DNA of 64,000 bases from assembly GCF_003991905.1 (NCBI RefSeq), contig NZ_RSCL01000002.1, positions 484,480 to 548,479 of the forward strand, given 5' to 3'. Numbering within the stretch: position 1 is the first letter of the stretch; each line of letters starts with the position of its first letter. Under the pieces are notes generated by a model. It saw only the letters and a list, made by a program, of their open reading frames with translations, was not told the DNA's origin and did no database searches. This document shows, one piece after another, positions 25,295 through 35,802 of the stretch. A program made the position numbers and the translations under genes. This stretch comes from Dulcicalothrix desertica PCC 7102. GTDB lineage: Bacteria; Cyanobacteriota; Cyanobacteriia; Cyanobacteriales; Nostocaceae.

Positions 25295-26314
25295 CTAGCG
25301 CATGTTTTGTTTTTTCTCTGCTTTGGGGTCGCGGTTTGCTGCTGCTGCAAGTTCTGCGTCCATAAGAGTGCTTCCTGTTGCAGCAAGGTAAACGTCATCT
25401 AGACTAGGACGTGACTGGGCAATACCAAACATGGGTAAACCAGCATTGTTTAAAGCTTGTTGAATTGTGATTAAGGTATCGTTTTGCGGAGTTACAACTA
25501 AGTTAAGCGAGTTACCTTGTGCGCCATTTATAATTACATTTTGTACAAATGGCAAAGATTGAAGTAAATCTTTTGCTTTTTCTGCTTCTTCCTGCGGAGA
25601 GAATTCACGAATACGCAGCGTTATTCTATCTCCTCCTATTTTATCCTTTAACTCAGATGGCGTTCCTTGGGCAATGACTACACCACGGTCTATAATTGCC
25701 ACTCGGTCAGCTAATGCGTCTATTTCTTCTAAATAATGACTAGTAATTAATACTGTTGTTCCAGCTTCGCGCAGCTTTCGTAAAAATTCCCAAACAATAA
25801 ACCGACTTTCAATATCGAGTCCTACTGTTGGTTCGTCTAGTACTAGCACATCGGGTGCATGTAGTAACCCTGCTGCTAAGTCTAAACGCTTACGCAAACC
25901 TCCAGAATACGTGCCAGTCTTTTTATCGGCGTATTCTTGTAAACCTAGTAAACTAAGTACTGTGTCGATTCGCTGCTTTGTTACTGCCGCAGGTAAATGG
26001 TAAATTGCAGCTTGCAATTGTAGCAGTTCGCGACCTGTTAATATTTTATCTGGTGCTGCTTCTTGTGCGACATATCCTAAACGTTGTCGTACAGCTTTTG
26101 GGTTCTCTACTACCGAAATTCCAGAGACTTCTACTTTACCAGCATCAGGCGCCGTCAAAGTACACAATATACGTAAAGTAGTTGTTTTACCGGCGCCGTT
26201 GGGACCGAGCAAACCAAAAATTTCTCCTGACTGTACCTGAAAGGACACATTTTTGACAGCTTCAGTTGCACCATAGCGCTTTTTTAAATTTTGAATCGAA
26301 ACTGCGGGAGCCAT
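25295..26314 (-). CDS. ABC transporter ATP-binding protein (DrrA-like)
   Basis: 339 residues. Walker A GLLGPNGAGKTTTLRILCTL, Q-loop (VAQEAAP), signature TYSGGLRKRLDLAAGL, Walker B VLVLDEPTVGLD and switch His (ITSHYLEEID) are all present, so the ATPase is complete. The C-terminal 100 residues, including FGIAQSRPSLDDVYLAATG, are typical of DrrA/NatA-like exporter ATPases. It heads a leftward two-gene exporter unit with the permease at 24294-25193. The last residues (AAAANRDPKAEKKQNMR) are a polar tail. Confidence 0.93.
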   Translation of the reverse strand: MAPAVSIQNLKKRYGATEAVKNVSFQVQSGEIFGLLGPNGAGKTTTLRILCTLTAPDAGKVEVSGISVVENPKAVRQRLGYVAQEAAPDKILTGRELLQLQAAIYHLPAAVTKQRIDTVLSLLGLQEYADKKTGTYSGGLRKRLDLAAGLLHAPDVLVLDEPTVGLDIESRFIVWEFLRKLREAGTTVLITSHYLEEIDALADRVAIIDRGVVIAQGTPSELKDKIGGDRITLRIREFSPQEEAEKAKDLLQSLPFVQNVIINGAQGNSLNLVVTPQNDTLITIQQALNNAGLPMFGIAQSRPSLDDVYLAATGSTLMDAELAAAANRDPKAEKKQNMR

Positions 26315-26341
26315 AACACATTCCTAAATAATTATTGTATG

Positions 26342-26393
26342 GGCGGGTTCACCTAAATTTCCTTCTATTCACCAGGATATGGGTAAACCCGCC
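26342..26393. repeat. GGGCGGGTT inverted repeat upstream of the ABC operon
   Basis: GGCGGGTT (26342-26349) and AACCCGCC (26386-26393) pair across a 36-base loop, the same arm sequence as at 25235-25288. It lies 28 bp upstream of the ATPase start codon, within the leader. Confidence 0.6.
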
Positions 26394-26597
26394 GCTGCTA
26401 AAAAACCCCACTCCAAAAAATCTTAACAAATCGCAACACTATTACTTTTATCTTAGCGGTCATGTTCCTATATAAACCTGTTTCGAGAAAATGGGGAATT
26501 AGTGATTTCCCTAAATGTATCAACCAGTCCTAGAGTCTTTACAATAGCTAGTATAAATTTATATCTATAATTAACTAATCACTGAGGTCGGCCCTGA

Positions 26598-27689
26598 ATG
26601 GACAGAAACCGTCTCCGGGCTTATTTAACATTGATTCGCGAATTGCTACGATGCCCAAATGGAGAAGAGTTAGCTTTGTTACAAGCTAATTTAGAATTGG
26701 TTGATACAAATTTGATTGAATTGATGGATCGAGTAGCCACCAGGGCAACACAAAGAGGTAATTTCAGCACAGCTAATTTCTTGCTGGACTTAGTGCAGCA
26801 ACTCAAAGAAATGCTGGTGCCACAACAAGAGCAATTTGATAACGAAGAGAAAGCGTATTCTGTTTACATGCAGGTGATTGAGCAATTACTCAACTGTCCT
26901 AGCGGCGCCGAAACAGAAATTTTACGTTCGCATCAGGACATCATAGATACAAGATTTATACTGACACTGCGACAAGTTGCAGCGATGTTTACTGACATTG
27001 GCGAAAAAAAGGCAGCTGAATTTTTACAAACAATAGCAGTACCTTTAACTCAAGCACTCAGTAATGCTAACTCGAATATAAATACAAATTTATTGGCTTC
27101 ACAGTACATAGATTTTCTTGGTGATGTGTTACGGTTAACAGCGAATAGTAACGGTGATGCACAAGTTATTTATCAGCTGCTAGAAGGAAATTTAGATAAG
27201 CTCAACATCAACTTTGCTCAAGCTCTAGATAATTGGGCAACTTCTACATTAATTGCGGTAAACCAAGAAATAGCTTTGAGTATTGTTACAGACATTATTA
27301 ATTTTAGTAATTTAGTTCAAGATTTTACTAGTGGAGAGCTTGCTTATAATGTAGAAATTGCAATTGCAGGTTATGAAATTGCGCTGCGAGCATATCGTCG
27401 TGATAAGTATCCGCTGAAATGGGCAGGAGTGCAAAATTATCTTGGTAAAGCATATTTGAAACGTATTTTAGGTGATAAAGCAGTTAATGTAGAAGTTTCT
27501 ATTGAATGTTATCGCGTTGCGTTGGGAATATATGAACGCGAGCATTTCCCAAAAGAATGGGCAGAAACTCTACGAAATATGGCTACTGCCTACCAACATC
27601 GTATTTATGGAAACAGGGAAGATAATTTGAAAGCAGCTTCTGAATATTTTCGTATTGCATCTAAAATATCATTTGATGAGAATGAGTAA
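26598..27689 (+). CDS. CHAT-associated-type TPR protein without a CHAT domain
   Basis: 363 residues. The N-terminus has three degenerate repeats of about 75 residues: LIRELLRCPNGEELALLQAN, VIEQLLNCPSGAETEILRSH and a looser FLGDVLRLTANSNGDAQVIY. This leader is familiar from filamentous-cyanobacterial TPR/CHAT proteins. The C-terminal third has two TPRs of the CHAT-associated kind (IALRAYRRDKYPLKWAGVQN, VALGIYEREHFPKEWAETLR). Such proteins usually continue into a caspase-like CHAT protease; here the frame ends, and a small ORF overlaps the stop. It may be a regulator or a truncated member. Start ATG follows CTGAGGTCGGCC. Confidence 0.75.
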   Translation: MDRNRLRAYLTLIRELLRCPNGEELALLQANLELVDTNLIELMDRVATRATQRGNFSTANFLLDLVQQLKEMLVPQQEQFDNEEKAYSVYMQVIEQLLNCPSGAETEILRSHQDIIDTRFILTLRQVAAMFTDIGEKKAAEFLQTIAVPLTQALSNANSNINTNLLASQYIDFLGDVLRLTANSNGDAQVIYQLLEGNLDKLNINFAQALDNWATSTLIAVNQEIALSIVTDIINFSNLVQDFTSGELAYNVEIAIAGYEIALRAYRRDKYPLKWAGVQNYLGKAYLKRILGDKAVNVEVSIECYRVALGIYEREHFPKEWAETLRNMATAYQHRIYGNREDNLKAASEYFRIASKISFDENE

Positions 27690-27894
27690 TAATCATATTA
27701 ATCATAAAATCTTGGTGCCTAGTGTTCACTTTTTGGCTTTTAATTTGCAAGAAAGCGAAGTTATTAAACTCAAGTCAAATAGGCGCCGTATCAGCAAAGA
27801 CTGGTTATGGGAAACTTGTGATAACATAGTTTCTACAATCATTCAACAACAGCTTAACATCAAAAACTATTTAGAATTGAATAAACAGCCTTAA
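27682..27894 (+). CDS. small hypothetical protein, translationally coupled
   Basis: 70 residues from MSNNHINHKILVPSVHFLAF. Its ATG lies within the last codons of the TPR gene (GAATGAGTAATAA), so the two are probably translationally coupled. The sequence is a hydrophobic strand-like start followed by WLWETCDNIVSTIIQQQLNI, a helix, and a polar tail. I recognise no family. The tight coupling suggests it acts with the TPR protein, perhaps as a partner or as a relic of the missing effector. Confidence 0.55.
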   Translation: MSNNHINHKILVPSVHFLAFNLQESEVIKLKSNRRRISKDWLWETCDNIVSTIIQQQLNIKNYLELNKQP

Positions 27895-28207
27895 AAATTT
27901 TCTGTAACTACTAGTAATTAAAAAAAATGTCCTACATTTTAGCGATAATAATAAATGTTATTTTTGCAATTATTGCAGATAGGTTTTTATTTTAGTTACT
28001 TGGGTGTTGAGCTTTAGTATTAAGGGTTGGATATCTAAAATTTTAGGCGATAAAAAGAATAAAGCATAATTTCTTTGGTTTATTTATAGTAATGATAATG
28101 AGAATCTCTGTATTTTTACTAATTATTTAATTATGTACTCTTGTGCTGTTAGTACTTTATATTGCTAGGGAATAATATACAAAGAACATCTCAACAATTC
28201 CTAGCAT
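27895..28207. other. intergenic region upstream of the multisensor kinase
   Basis: 313 bp of AT-rich DNA, no gene or striking repeat seen. It presumably contains the kinase promoter; no strong ribosome binding site precedes the ATG at 28208. Confidence 0.5.
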
Positions 28208-31200
28208 ATGGCAATTTTAGAAGGCAGCATCCCTGGTTATCACCTCAGTAAATTACTTTACGATGGTTCCAGAACACTGGTTTACCGAGGTCAACGCTTG
28301 ATTGACCAAAAACCTGTAGTTATCAAGTTGCTGAAAAATTCTTACCCTAACTTTAACGAGTTAGTACAATTTCGTAACCAGTACACGATTGCCGAAAATC
28401 TAGACATACCAGGAATTATTCGTCCCTACAGTTTAGAACCTTATCAGAATGCTTATGCTTTGGTGATGGAAGATTTTGGTGGGGTTTCGCTGCGGGATTA
28501 TGTTCGTACAAATACTCTTGGTCTGTGGCAGCTTGTAACTGTAGCTATACAAGTTGCAGATATTTTGGATGGACTAAAGAAAGCGCGGGTTATTCATAAG
28601 GACATTAAACCTGCTAATATTCTTATACATCCCCATAGTCAGCAAATAAAATTAATTGACTTTAGTATTGCCTCGCTGCTACCTAGAGAAACTCAAGAAA
28701 TACATAGTCACAATCTTCTTGAAGGTACATTAGCTTATTTGGCGCCAGAACAAACAGGACGGATGAATCGTGGGATTGATTATCGTACTGATTTTTACTC
28801 GTTGGGGATAACTTTATATGAGTTATTTACAGGAAAATTGCCGTTTGGGATTGATGACCCAATGGAGTTGGTGCATTGTCATATTGCCAAATACCCCCCT
28901 TTAGTACATGAAATCAATCCAGAAATTCCCCCTGTACTGTCGCTAATTGTGGAAAAATTGATGGCGAAAAATGCTGAAGACCGCTATCAAAGTGCATTAG
29001 GGTTAAAGTATGATTTGGAACGATGCTTATATGAATTAAAAGATACACACAAAATTGAAAGCTTTGAAATTGCACAGCGTGATATTTCCGACCGTTTTCT
29101 CATCCCTGAGAAACTGTACGGTCGAGAAGCAGAAGTCAAAATGTTATTAGATGCTTTTGAAAGAGTCGCTGGTAACCCATTACAAACAGATGAAACGCAT
29201 ACTATCAGAAAATCTGCTGCCGAATTGATTCTGGTAGCTGGTTTTTCAGGAATTGGTAAAACTGCTGTTGTTAATGAAGTACATAAGCCGATAGTAAGGC
29301 AGTGTGGTTATTTTATCAAAGGCAAGTTTGACCAGTTTCAGCGTAATATTCCTTTATTTGCATTTGTTCAAGCATTTCGGGACTTGATGGGACAATTGCT
29401 TTCCCAAACTGATGTCAAGCTTCAACAATGGAAAGCTAAGATATTACAAGCGTTGGGTGAAAGCGCGCAGGTAATTGTTGAAGTAATTCCAGAATTAGAA
29501 TATATTATTGGCAAGCAACCTGTTGTTGCGGAACTTTCAGGAAGTGCAGCGCAAAATAGATTTAATCTGTTATTTCAAAAATTTATTCAAGTTTTTACTA
29601 CTATTGACCATCCGTTAGTTATTTTTATCGATGATTTGCAGTGGGCTGATTCTGCGTCGTTGAGGCTGATGCAATTATTACTAAGTGAAGCGGAGGCAGG
29701 ATATTTATTATTAATCGGCGCCTATCGAGATAACGAGGTGTTTGCAGCACATCCACTGATATTGACATTGGAAGAGTTACAAAAGAATAACGTTACATTA
29801 AATACTATCACCCTGGCGCCGTTAAAAGAAATTCATCTCAACCAGTTAATTGCCGATACTCTTAGTTGTACAACTAAAATAGCTTCACCATTAACGCAAC
29901 TAGTTTATCACAAAACGAAAGGCAATCCATTTTTTAGCAACCAATTTTTGAAAGCGCTGCATGATGATGGATTAATTACTTTTAACTCGTGTGAAAGGCA
30001 GGTGGGATGGCAGTGTGACATTGCTCAAGTTCAAGCAAAGGCAGTTACCGACGATGTTGTTGAATTTATGGCATTGCAGTTACAAAAGCTACCATTACAA
30101 ACCCAGAATGTGCTAAAACTGGCTGCGTGTATTGGTAACCAATTTGATTTAGCGACATTGGCAATTATTTATGAAAAATCTCAAGTAGAAACAGCCGAAG
30201 ATTTATGGAAGGCATTGCAGGAAGGGTTAATATTGCCTACTACTGAGGTTTACAAATTTTTCCAAGATGGTGGCAATGAGAAAACGACCCAATTATCTAC
30301 AATTTGTTACCAATTACCTAACTATAAATTTCTTCACGACCGAGTACAGCAAGCTGCTTATTACCTAATTCCAGAAGCTCAAAAACAAGCAACGCACTTG
30401 AAAATTGGACAAATGATGAAGAGTAATAGCGAGGAGGTAGAGCGGGAAGACATTCTTTTTGCAATCGTCAATCAATTAAATATAGGCGCCGCCTTAATTA
30501 CTCAACAAGAAAACTTAGAAGAATTGGCACAATTAAATCTCCTAGCAGGACGCAAAGCTAGAGCCGCAACAGCTTATGAACCTGCTTGGTATTACGCGAT
30601 TACGGGTATTCAGCTTTTAGGTGATTCTTGGCAAGAAGCTTATGACCTAACTTTAGCTTTGTATGACCTAGGCGCCGAAACAGCTTATCTTTGTGGTAAT
30701 TATGAACAGATAGAGCTATTGTCAAATGTTGTATTGGAACAAGCTAAAACCCTGCTTGATAAGGTCAAAGCTTATGAAGTTAAAATTTTCACTTATGTAG
30801 CACAGAAAAAACCATTAGAAGCTATTGAAATTGGGCTACAAGTACTAAAGCTATTAGAAATTACCTTTCCACAAAAGCCTACAGGTGAAGACATAGGTAA
30901 AGCAATAGCATACACAGCTTCACTAATTCCTGAGAATGGTATTGAAGACTTAATTCATCTTCCCGAAATGACTGATGCTTCCAAGATAGCTGCTTTAAGT
31001 ATCTTGAAGAGTATATCTAGTTCTGCTTACATAGCCAACCCGCCATTACATCTTCTAATTCTCTTGTCAATGGTCAATTTATCTATCCAATATGGAAATG
31101 ATTCCTTATCTACAATTGCTTATTCTGCTTATGGAACAATTTTATGTGGTGTAGTTCAGGACATTGAATGTGGTGGTAAATTTGGCAAACTAGCTTTAAA

Positions 31201-34200
31201 ATTATTGCAAAAATATAACAATCAGGAAAAAAACGCTCAGACATTCATGCTTGTTGCTACGTTTACAATGCATTGGCAGACTCATGTTAAGGAAACACTA
31301 TCACTTTTACAGTTAGGATATCAAAATAGTATAGAAGCTGGTGATTTACAACATGCCGCTTGGAATCTCTTCTTTGAAAGTCAATATTCATGTTTTATTG
31401 GTCATGAACTTAACCAGTTAACAGAGAAGATGGCTAACTACAGCACAGCTTTTAATCATCTTAAACAAGAACTTCACTTCAATTATCATCAGATATTTAG
31501 GCAGTTTGTATTGAACTTAACTGGTAGCTCGGAAACTCCATTTATTTTAGTTGGTGAAGCTTACAACGAGTCAAAGCTACTAGCACAACATCAGCAAGCA
31601 AATGACACAACCGCACTTTACTATTTTCACCTGAATAAACTTATTTTATGCTATCTATTTGAAGAATTATCTCAAGCTGTAACAAATGCTACAATAGCAG
31701 AAACATATTTAGAAACAGCAACAGCTACGTTGTTGGTTCCTATATTTAATTTCTACAATTCTTTAGCGCGACTTGGAGTTTATCACTATTGCTCAACAAT
31801 TGAGCAAAAAAGCCTTATGGAGAAAGTAGAGTTAAATCAAGAGAAGATGAAAAAGTGGGCAACTCACGCTCCAATGAACCACCAACATAAGTACGAGCTA
31901 GTTGAGGCAGAAAGGTATCGTCTCTTAAATAACAAAGTGGAAGCTATTGAACTTTACGACAAAGCTATTGCGGGAGCGCGCGCAAATGAGTACCTTAGCG
32001 AAGAAGCACTGGCAAATGAACTGGCTGGTAAATTTTATCTTGAATGGGGTCGAGAGAAAATTGCGACTACTTATATGCAGGAAGCTTACTACTGCTACGC
32101 GCGTTGGGGCGCCAAAGCTAAAATATCTGACTTGGAAGAACGTTATCCGCAATTGCTACAGCCCATTCTGCAACAAAAACAACTTCGTCTTAATTCGTTA
32201 GAAACAATCTCCAGTATTACTACCGCGCGTACAGTTAATTCGACACAAACATCTACTAGTAGCAGCACTTCAATCTCGTCCGTTTTAGATTTTGCTACCA
32301 TCCTCAAAGCTTCTCAAACTCTTTCTGGGGAAATTCATTTAGATAAATTACTTACCTGTTTGCTTAATACTATTATTACCAACGCTGGCGCCAGTAAATG
32401 CGTGTTGATGTTGCTGTGGGATAATGACTTACGCTTAGAAGCCATTGCTATAAAGGGACAAGAACCAATAATTTTACAAGCTAGTAGTATTGAACACAGT
32501 TCTGATGTCCCCGTTAGCCTAATTTACACTGTTAAACGTAGCTTGCAAACTGTTGTAATCAACAATGCGACAAAAGAGGATTCTTTACTTGCTGACTCAT
32601 ACATTATCCAGCAGCAGTCCAAGAGCTTATTATGTACTCCGATTTTGAATCAAGGTAAACTGCTAGGCATTTTGTATCTAGAAAATAACTTAGTAATCGG
32701 AGCATTTACAAAAGAACGTGTTGAAATTCTTAACCTTTTGTGTACGCAAGCTGCTATTTCTTTAGAGAATGCGCGACTGTATCAAAAATCGCAAAACTAC
32801 GCTCAACAATTAGAAGACTCGTTAGCTTCGCTTCAAGAAAAAGCCAGATTGACAGCTTTCCGAGCAGATGTAGATACGATACTTACCCAAGAAAATAGTT
32901 TACAAGTAACACTCCAACGTTGTACGGAAGTGATTGTTCAGCATCTTGATGCAGCATTCGCTCGAATTTGGACACTGAATTCTGTACAACAAATCTTAGA
33001 ATTACGAGCAAGTGCTGGGATATACACCCATATCAACGGTTCTCACAGCCAAATTCCTGTCGGTCAATTTAAAATTGGATTGATTGCTTTTGAGCGTAAA
33101 CCACATTTAACAAATCAGGTTCTAGAAGATTCTCGTATTAGTAACCGAGAATGGGCAAAACGCGAAGGGATGGTAGCGTTTGCAGGATACCCACTTATAG
33201 TTGATGGGCAGATTGTGGGTGTACTAGCAATGTTTGCTCGTCAAATTTTATCCGAATCGGTTTTAGAATCATTGGAATTTGCAGCAAGTGAGATTGCACT
33301 AGGTATTAAACGCAAGCTATCAGAAGAAGCGCTGCTACAATCTGAAACTCAACTTAGACAAAAAACGACTGAATTAGAAAATGTTCTGCATCAGCTACAG
33401 CAAACACAAACTCAGTTAGTACAAAACGAGAAAATGTCTTCTTTAGGTAACTTAGTTGCTGGGGTAGCACATGAAGTTAATAACCCGATTGGGTTTCTTA
33501 GAGGTAGTCTTAATAATGCTCAAGAGTATGTAAAAGATTTACTCGAATATATACAATGTGTCCAGCAACATCATACACAACTGGCGCCTGCTGTCAATGA
33601 TTTTGCCGAAGAAGTTGATTTAGAATTTCTAGCTGAAGATTTACCCAAATTAATTACTTCAATGAAAGGGGCAACAGCGCGGATTCAAGATATTAGCACA
33701 AGCCTCCGCACGTTCTCCAGAGCTGATACAGCCGAAAAAGTTGCTTGTAATATCCATGAAGGAATTGATAGTACCTTATTAATTTTAAAATATCGTCTCA
33801 AAGCCAACGAGTTTCGTCCTGCCATAGAAGTTATTAAGGCATACGATAAATTACCACCTGTTAAATGCTTTTTAGGACAACTCAACCAAGTATTTATGAA
33901 TATTTTGGCAAACGCTATTGATGCAATTGATGAACAACCTCAAAAGTATTCATTCGATGAATTAAAAGCAAATCCTAAACAAATCACAATTACAACAGAA
34001 GTTTTGCAAGCTTATAACACTGCTGTAATTCGCATTAAAGATAATGGTTCTGGAATGTCAGAATCTGTAAAGGCTAAAATTTTCGACCACTTATTTACAA
34101 CTAAAGGTGTAGGTAAAGGTACTGGGTTGGGGTTAGCTATTGCTCATCAAATTGTTGAGGAAACTCATGCTGGTAAGTTAATTTGTAATTCGGCACCTAA

Positions 34201-34240
34201 CATAGGAACTGAGTTTGTAATCGAGCTACCACTTGGATAA
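28208..34240 (+). CDS. giant serine/threonine kinase - AAA - GAF - histidine kinase
   Basis: 2010 residues. Residues 1-270: Ser/Thr kinase (VVIKLLK Lys, VIHKDIKPANILIHP catalytic loop near 128, LIDFSIAS for DFG). Residues about 300-620: AAA_16-type STAND ATPase with GFSGIGKT (near 347) and FIDDLQWADSASLRLM. Residues 650-1340: helical TPR-like scaffold. About 1365-1525 and 1545-1700: two GAF domains. Then a coiled coil and histidine kinase: VAGVAHEVNNPIGFLRGS (phospho-His near 1756), NQVFMNILANAIDAI, and ATP lid GKGTGLGLAIAHQI. This is the HstK-like architecture of Nostocales, cytosolic, sensing unknown ligands through GAF. HKD replaces HRD. A fragment of a second such gene occurs at the right window edge. 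Confidence 0.93.
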   Translation: MAILEGSIPGYHLSKLLYDGSRTLVYRGQRLIDQKPVVIKLLKNSYPNFNELVQFRNQYTIAENLDIPGIIRPYSLEPYQNAYALVMEDFGGVSLRDYVRTNTLGLWQLVTVAIQVADILDGLKKARVIHKDIKPANILIHPHSQQIKLIDFSIASLLPRETQEIHSHNLLEGTLAYLAPEQTGRMNRGIDYRTDFYSLGITLYELFTGKLPFGIDDPMELVHCHIAKYPPLVHEINPEIPPVLSLIVEKLMAKNAEDRYQSALGLKYDLERCLYELKDTHKIESFEIAQRDISDRFLIPEKLYGREAEVKMLLDAFERVAGNPLQTDETHTIRKSAAELILVAGFSGIGKTAVVNEVHKPIVRQCGYFIKGKFDQFQRNIPLFAFVQAFRDLMGQLLSQTDVKLQQWKAKILQALGESAQVIVEVIPELEYIIGKQPVVAELSGSAAQNRFNLLFQKFIQVFTTIDHPLVIFIDDLQWADSASLRLMQLLLSEAEAGYLLLIGAYRDNEVFAAHPLILTLEELQKNNVTLNTITLAPLKEIHLNQLIADTLSCTTKIASPLTQLVYHKTKGNPFFSNQFLKALHDDGLITFNSCERQVGWQCDIAQVQAKAVTDDVVEFMALQLQKLPLQTQNVLKLAACIGNQFDLATLAIIYEKSQVETAEDLWKALQEGLILPTTEVYKFFQDGGNEKTTQLSTICYQLPNYKFLHDRVQQAAYYLIPEAQKQATHLKIGQMMKSNSEEVEREDILFAIVNQLNIGAALITQQENLEELAQLNLLAGRKARAATAYEPAWYYAITGIQLLGDSWQEAYDLTLALYDLGAETAYLCGNYEQIELLSNVVLEQAKTLLDKVKAYEVKIFTYVAQKKPLEAIEIGLQVLKLLEITFPQKPTGEDIGKAIAYTASLIPENGIEDLIHLPEMTDASKIAALSILKSISSSAYIANPPLHLLILLSMVNLSIQYGNDSLSTIAYSAYGTILCGVVQDIECGGKFGKLALKLLQKYNNQEKNAQTFMLVATFTMHWQTHVKETLSLLQLGYQNSIEAGDLQHAAWNLFFESQYSCFIGHELNQLTEKMANYSTAFNHLKQELHFNYHQIFRQFVLNLTGSSETPFILVGEAYNESKLLAQHQQANDTTALYYFHLNKLILCYLFEELSQAVTNATIAETYLETATATLLVPIFNFYNSLARLGVYHYCSTIEQKSLMEKVELNQEKMKKWATHAPMNHQHKYELVEAERYRLLNNKVEAIELYDKAIAGARANEYLSEEALANELAGKFYLEWGREKIATTYMQEAYYCYARWGAKAKISDLEERYPQLLQPILQQKQLRLNSLETISSITTARTVNSTQTSTSSSTSISSVLDFATILKASQTLSGEIHLDKLLTCLLNTIITNAGASKCVLMLLWDNDLRLEAIAIKGQEPIILQASSIEHSSDVPVSLIYTVKRSLQTVVINNATKEDSLLADSYIIQQQSKSLLCTPILNQGKLLGILYLENNLVIGAFTKERVEILNLLCTQAAISLENARLYQKSQNYAQQLEDSLASLQEKARLTAFRADVDTILTQENSLQVTLQRCTEVIVQHLDAAFARIWTLNSVQQILELRASAGIYTHINGSHSQIPVGQFKIGLIAFERKPHLTNQVLEDSRISNREWAKREGMVAFAGYPLIVDGQIVGVLAMFARQILSESVLESLEFAASEIALGIKRKLSEEALLQSETQLRQKTTELENVLHQLQQTQTQLVQNEKMSSLGNLVAGVAHEVNNPIGFLRGSLNNAQEYVKDLLEYIQCVQQHHTQLAPAVNDFAEEVDLEFLAEDLPKLITSMKGATARIQDISTSLRTFSRADTAEKVACNIHEGIDSTLLILKYRLKANEFRPAIEVIKAYDKLPPVKCFLGQLNQVFMNILANAIDAIDEQPQKYSFDELKANPKQITITTEVLQAYNTAVIRIKDNGSGMSESVKAKIFDHLFTTKGVGKGTGLGLAIAHQIVEETHAGKLICNSAPNIGTEFVIELPLG

Positions 34241-34247
34241 GAGTTGG

Positions 34248-34270
34248 TAGGGTCGTCAGTGACGACCTTA
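34248..34270. terminator. bidirectional hairpin between kinase and ald
   Basis: TAGGGTCGTCA (34248-34258) and TGACGACCTTA (34260-34270) pair with one mismatch. It starts 7 bp after the kinase stop and ends 3 bp before the stop of the convergent alanine dehydrogenase gene. Confidence 0.65.
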
Positions 34271-34273
34271 CAG

Positions 34274-35365
34274 CTAACTCACTAAGTCGGGAAATACGGA
34301 CTGTACTGCTGGATGTACTAAACGATGATTTTGAACGTTCACACCTTTAGCTAAAGCAGGATTAGTTTCCAAAGCTTTTAAACCTAAATTAGCTAGCTGT
34401 TGTATATAAGGTTGTGTGCTGTTATTGAGTGCTTGGGTTGCTGTCCAAGGTACTGCACCCGGCATATTCGGTACACCGTAGTGAACAACACCTTCTTCTA
34501 TATAAACTGGGTTGGTATGAGATGTAGGATTTAAAGTTTCTATACATCCACCTTGGTCAACTGCTACATCCACAATTACGGAACCCGCACGCATTTGTTT
34601 AACAAGTGTACGCGATACTAATATAGGCGCCCTTTTTCCTAGCACCAATACGGCGCCAATTAGTAAGTCAGCATCTTTAACAGCAGCTTCAATATGAGCA
34701 GAGTTACTATATAGTAATTCAACGCGCGAACCGAATATTGTCTCTAAATAACTCAATCTATCGACATTTACATCTAATATCTGAACCGAGGCGCCCATGC
34801 CAACAGCAATTCTAGCAGCTTCGGTTCCTACAACCCCACCACCTAAAATTACTACCTTGCCCGGTTTAACACCAGGGACTCCACCTAATAGTACTCCTCT
34901 ACCCCCCTGTTGACGCTCTAAATATCTGGCGCCAAACTGTACAGATAATCTTCCGGCAATAATACTCATTGGGGTTAGCAACGGTAATTTGTTGGCGCCA
35001 GATTGTTCTACAGTTTCATATGCTATGGCAGTAACACCACAATCAATTAAATGCTCAGTTAACTTACGGTCAGCAGCTAAATGTAAATATGTAAATAATA
35101 TTTGCTCTTTTTGTAAAAATTTATACTCAGATTCTAGAGGTTCTTTGACCTTGACTACTAACTCACGATTCCATACAGCTTCTTGAGTTGGCACAATTTC
35201 GGCGCCAGCGTGTAGATAATCATCATCACTAAATCCAGCACCCACACCTGCTTGTGTTTCAACATAAACGCGATGACCACTTTCTCGCAACACGCGCGCT
35301 ACTGAAGGACTCAACCCGACTCGAAACTCTTGGTCTTTTGTTTCCTTGGGAATACCAATTTCCAT
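34274..35365 (-). CDS. ald: alanine dehydrogenase
   Basis: 363 residues, full length. [20 protein letters not shown], catalytic Lys74 in VKVKEP and His95 in [10 protein letters not shown], and the NAD-binding [20 protein letters not shown] with the aspartate LDVNVDRL at the end of the following strand. [20 protein letters not shown] is the family C-terminal signature. It interconverts alanine with pyruvate and ammonium using NAD; in heterocystous cyanobacteria it serves nitrogen recycling. ATG is followed by the classic start; the upstream 250 bp hold its promoter opposite that of hli. Confidence 0.95.
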   Translation of the reverse strand: MEIGIPKETKDQEFRVGLSPSVARVLRESGHRVYVETQAGVGAGFSDDDYLHAGAEIVPTQEAVWNRELVVKVKEPLESEYKFLQKEQILFTYLHLAADRKLTEHLIDCGVTAIAYETVEQSGANKLPLLTPMSIIAGRLSVQFGARYLERQQGGRGVLLGGVPGVKPGKVVILGGGVVGTEAARIAVGMGASVQILDVNVDRLSYLETIFGSRVELLYSNSAHIEAAVKDADLLIGAVLVLGKRAPILVSRTLVKQMRAGSVIVDVAVDQGGCIETLNPTSHTNPVYIEEGVVHYGVPNMPGAVPWTATQALNNSTQPYIQQLANLGLKALETNPALAKGVNVQNHRLVHPAVQSVFPDLVS

Positions 35366-35628
35366 TTACTGCCTCTAATTTAATTTTGCTTTAGTGTAGT
35401 TTCTCTTAGACTAAGTTGCCAGTTTGATACGTTAGATACGAATAACACCAACCTGGAATATTTTATTTTTGTTTACAGTATTTCCAGCCGTTTCTTGACT
35501 ATTGACGCATTTTCACTAAAATATATAAAGAATAATTACTTTTTGTAACAAAACTAGTTTGCTTTACCCGAAAGCAAAAGTGTCACAAACTGCTGTAAAC
35601 TTAAGTTTGCCTTATTGAGGTATTGTAA

Positions 35629-35802
35629 ATGATGACTCAGCCACAACCTAGCATTACACCCAAGCTCGAAGAACCCAAGTTTGGATTTAATGAGTATGCC
35701 GAACGTTTGAACGGTAGAGCTGCCATGATTGGATTCCTCCTAATTGTGGTGATTGAATACGTCACTGACAAAGGAGTTTTAACTTGGCTCGGTTTACGAT
35801 AG
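35629..35802 (+). CDS. hli: high-light-inducible protein (Hlip/Scp)
   Basis: 57 residues, MMTQPQPSITPKLEEPKFGF then NEYAERLNGRAAMIGFLLIV and VIEYVTDKGVLTWLGLR. The single membrane helix with ERLNGRAAMIGF (Glu...Asn/Arg chlorophyll ligands) is the CAB/ELIP/HLIP signature. Hlips bind chlorophyll and carotenoid and protect photosystem assembly under stress. It may start at 35629 or at the next ATG, 35632; GAGG lies about 10 bases upstream. The gene stands alone, divergent from ald, and has a long 3' region before any other gene. Confidence 0.93.
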   Translation: MMTQPQPSITPKLEEPKFGFNEYAERLNGRAAMIGFLLIVVIEYVTDKGVLTWLGLR

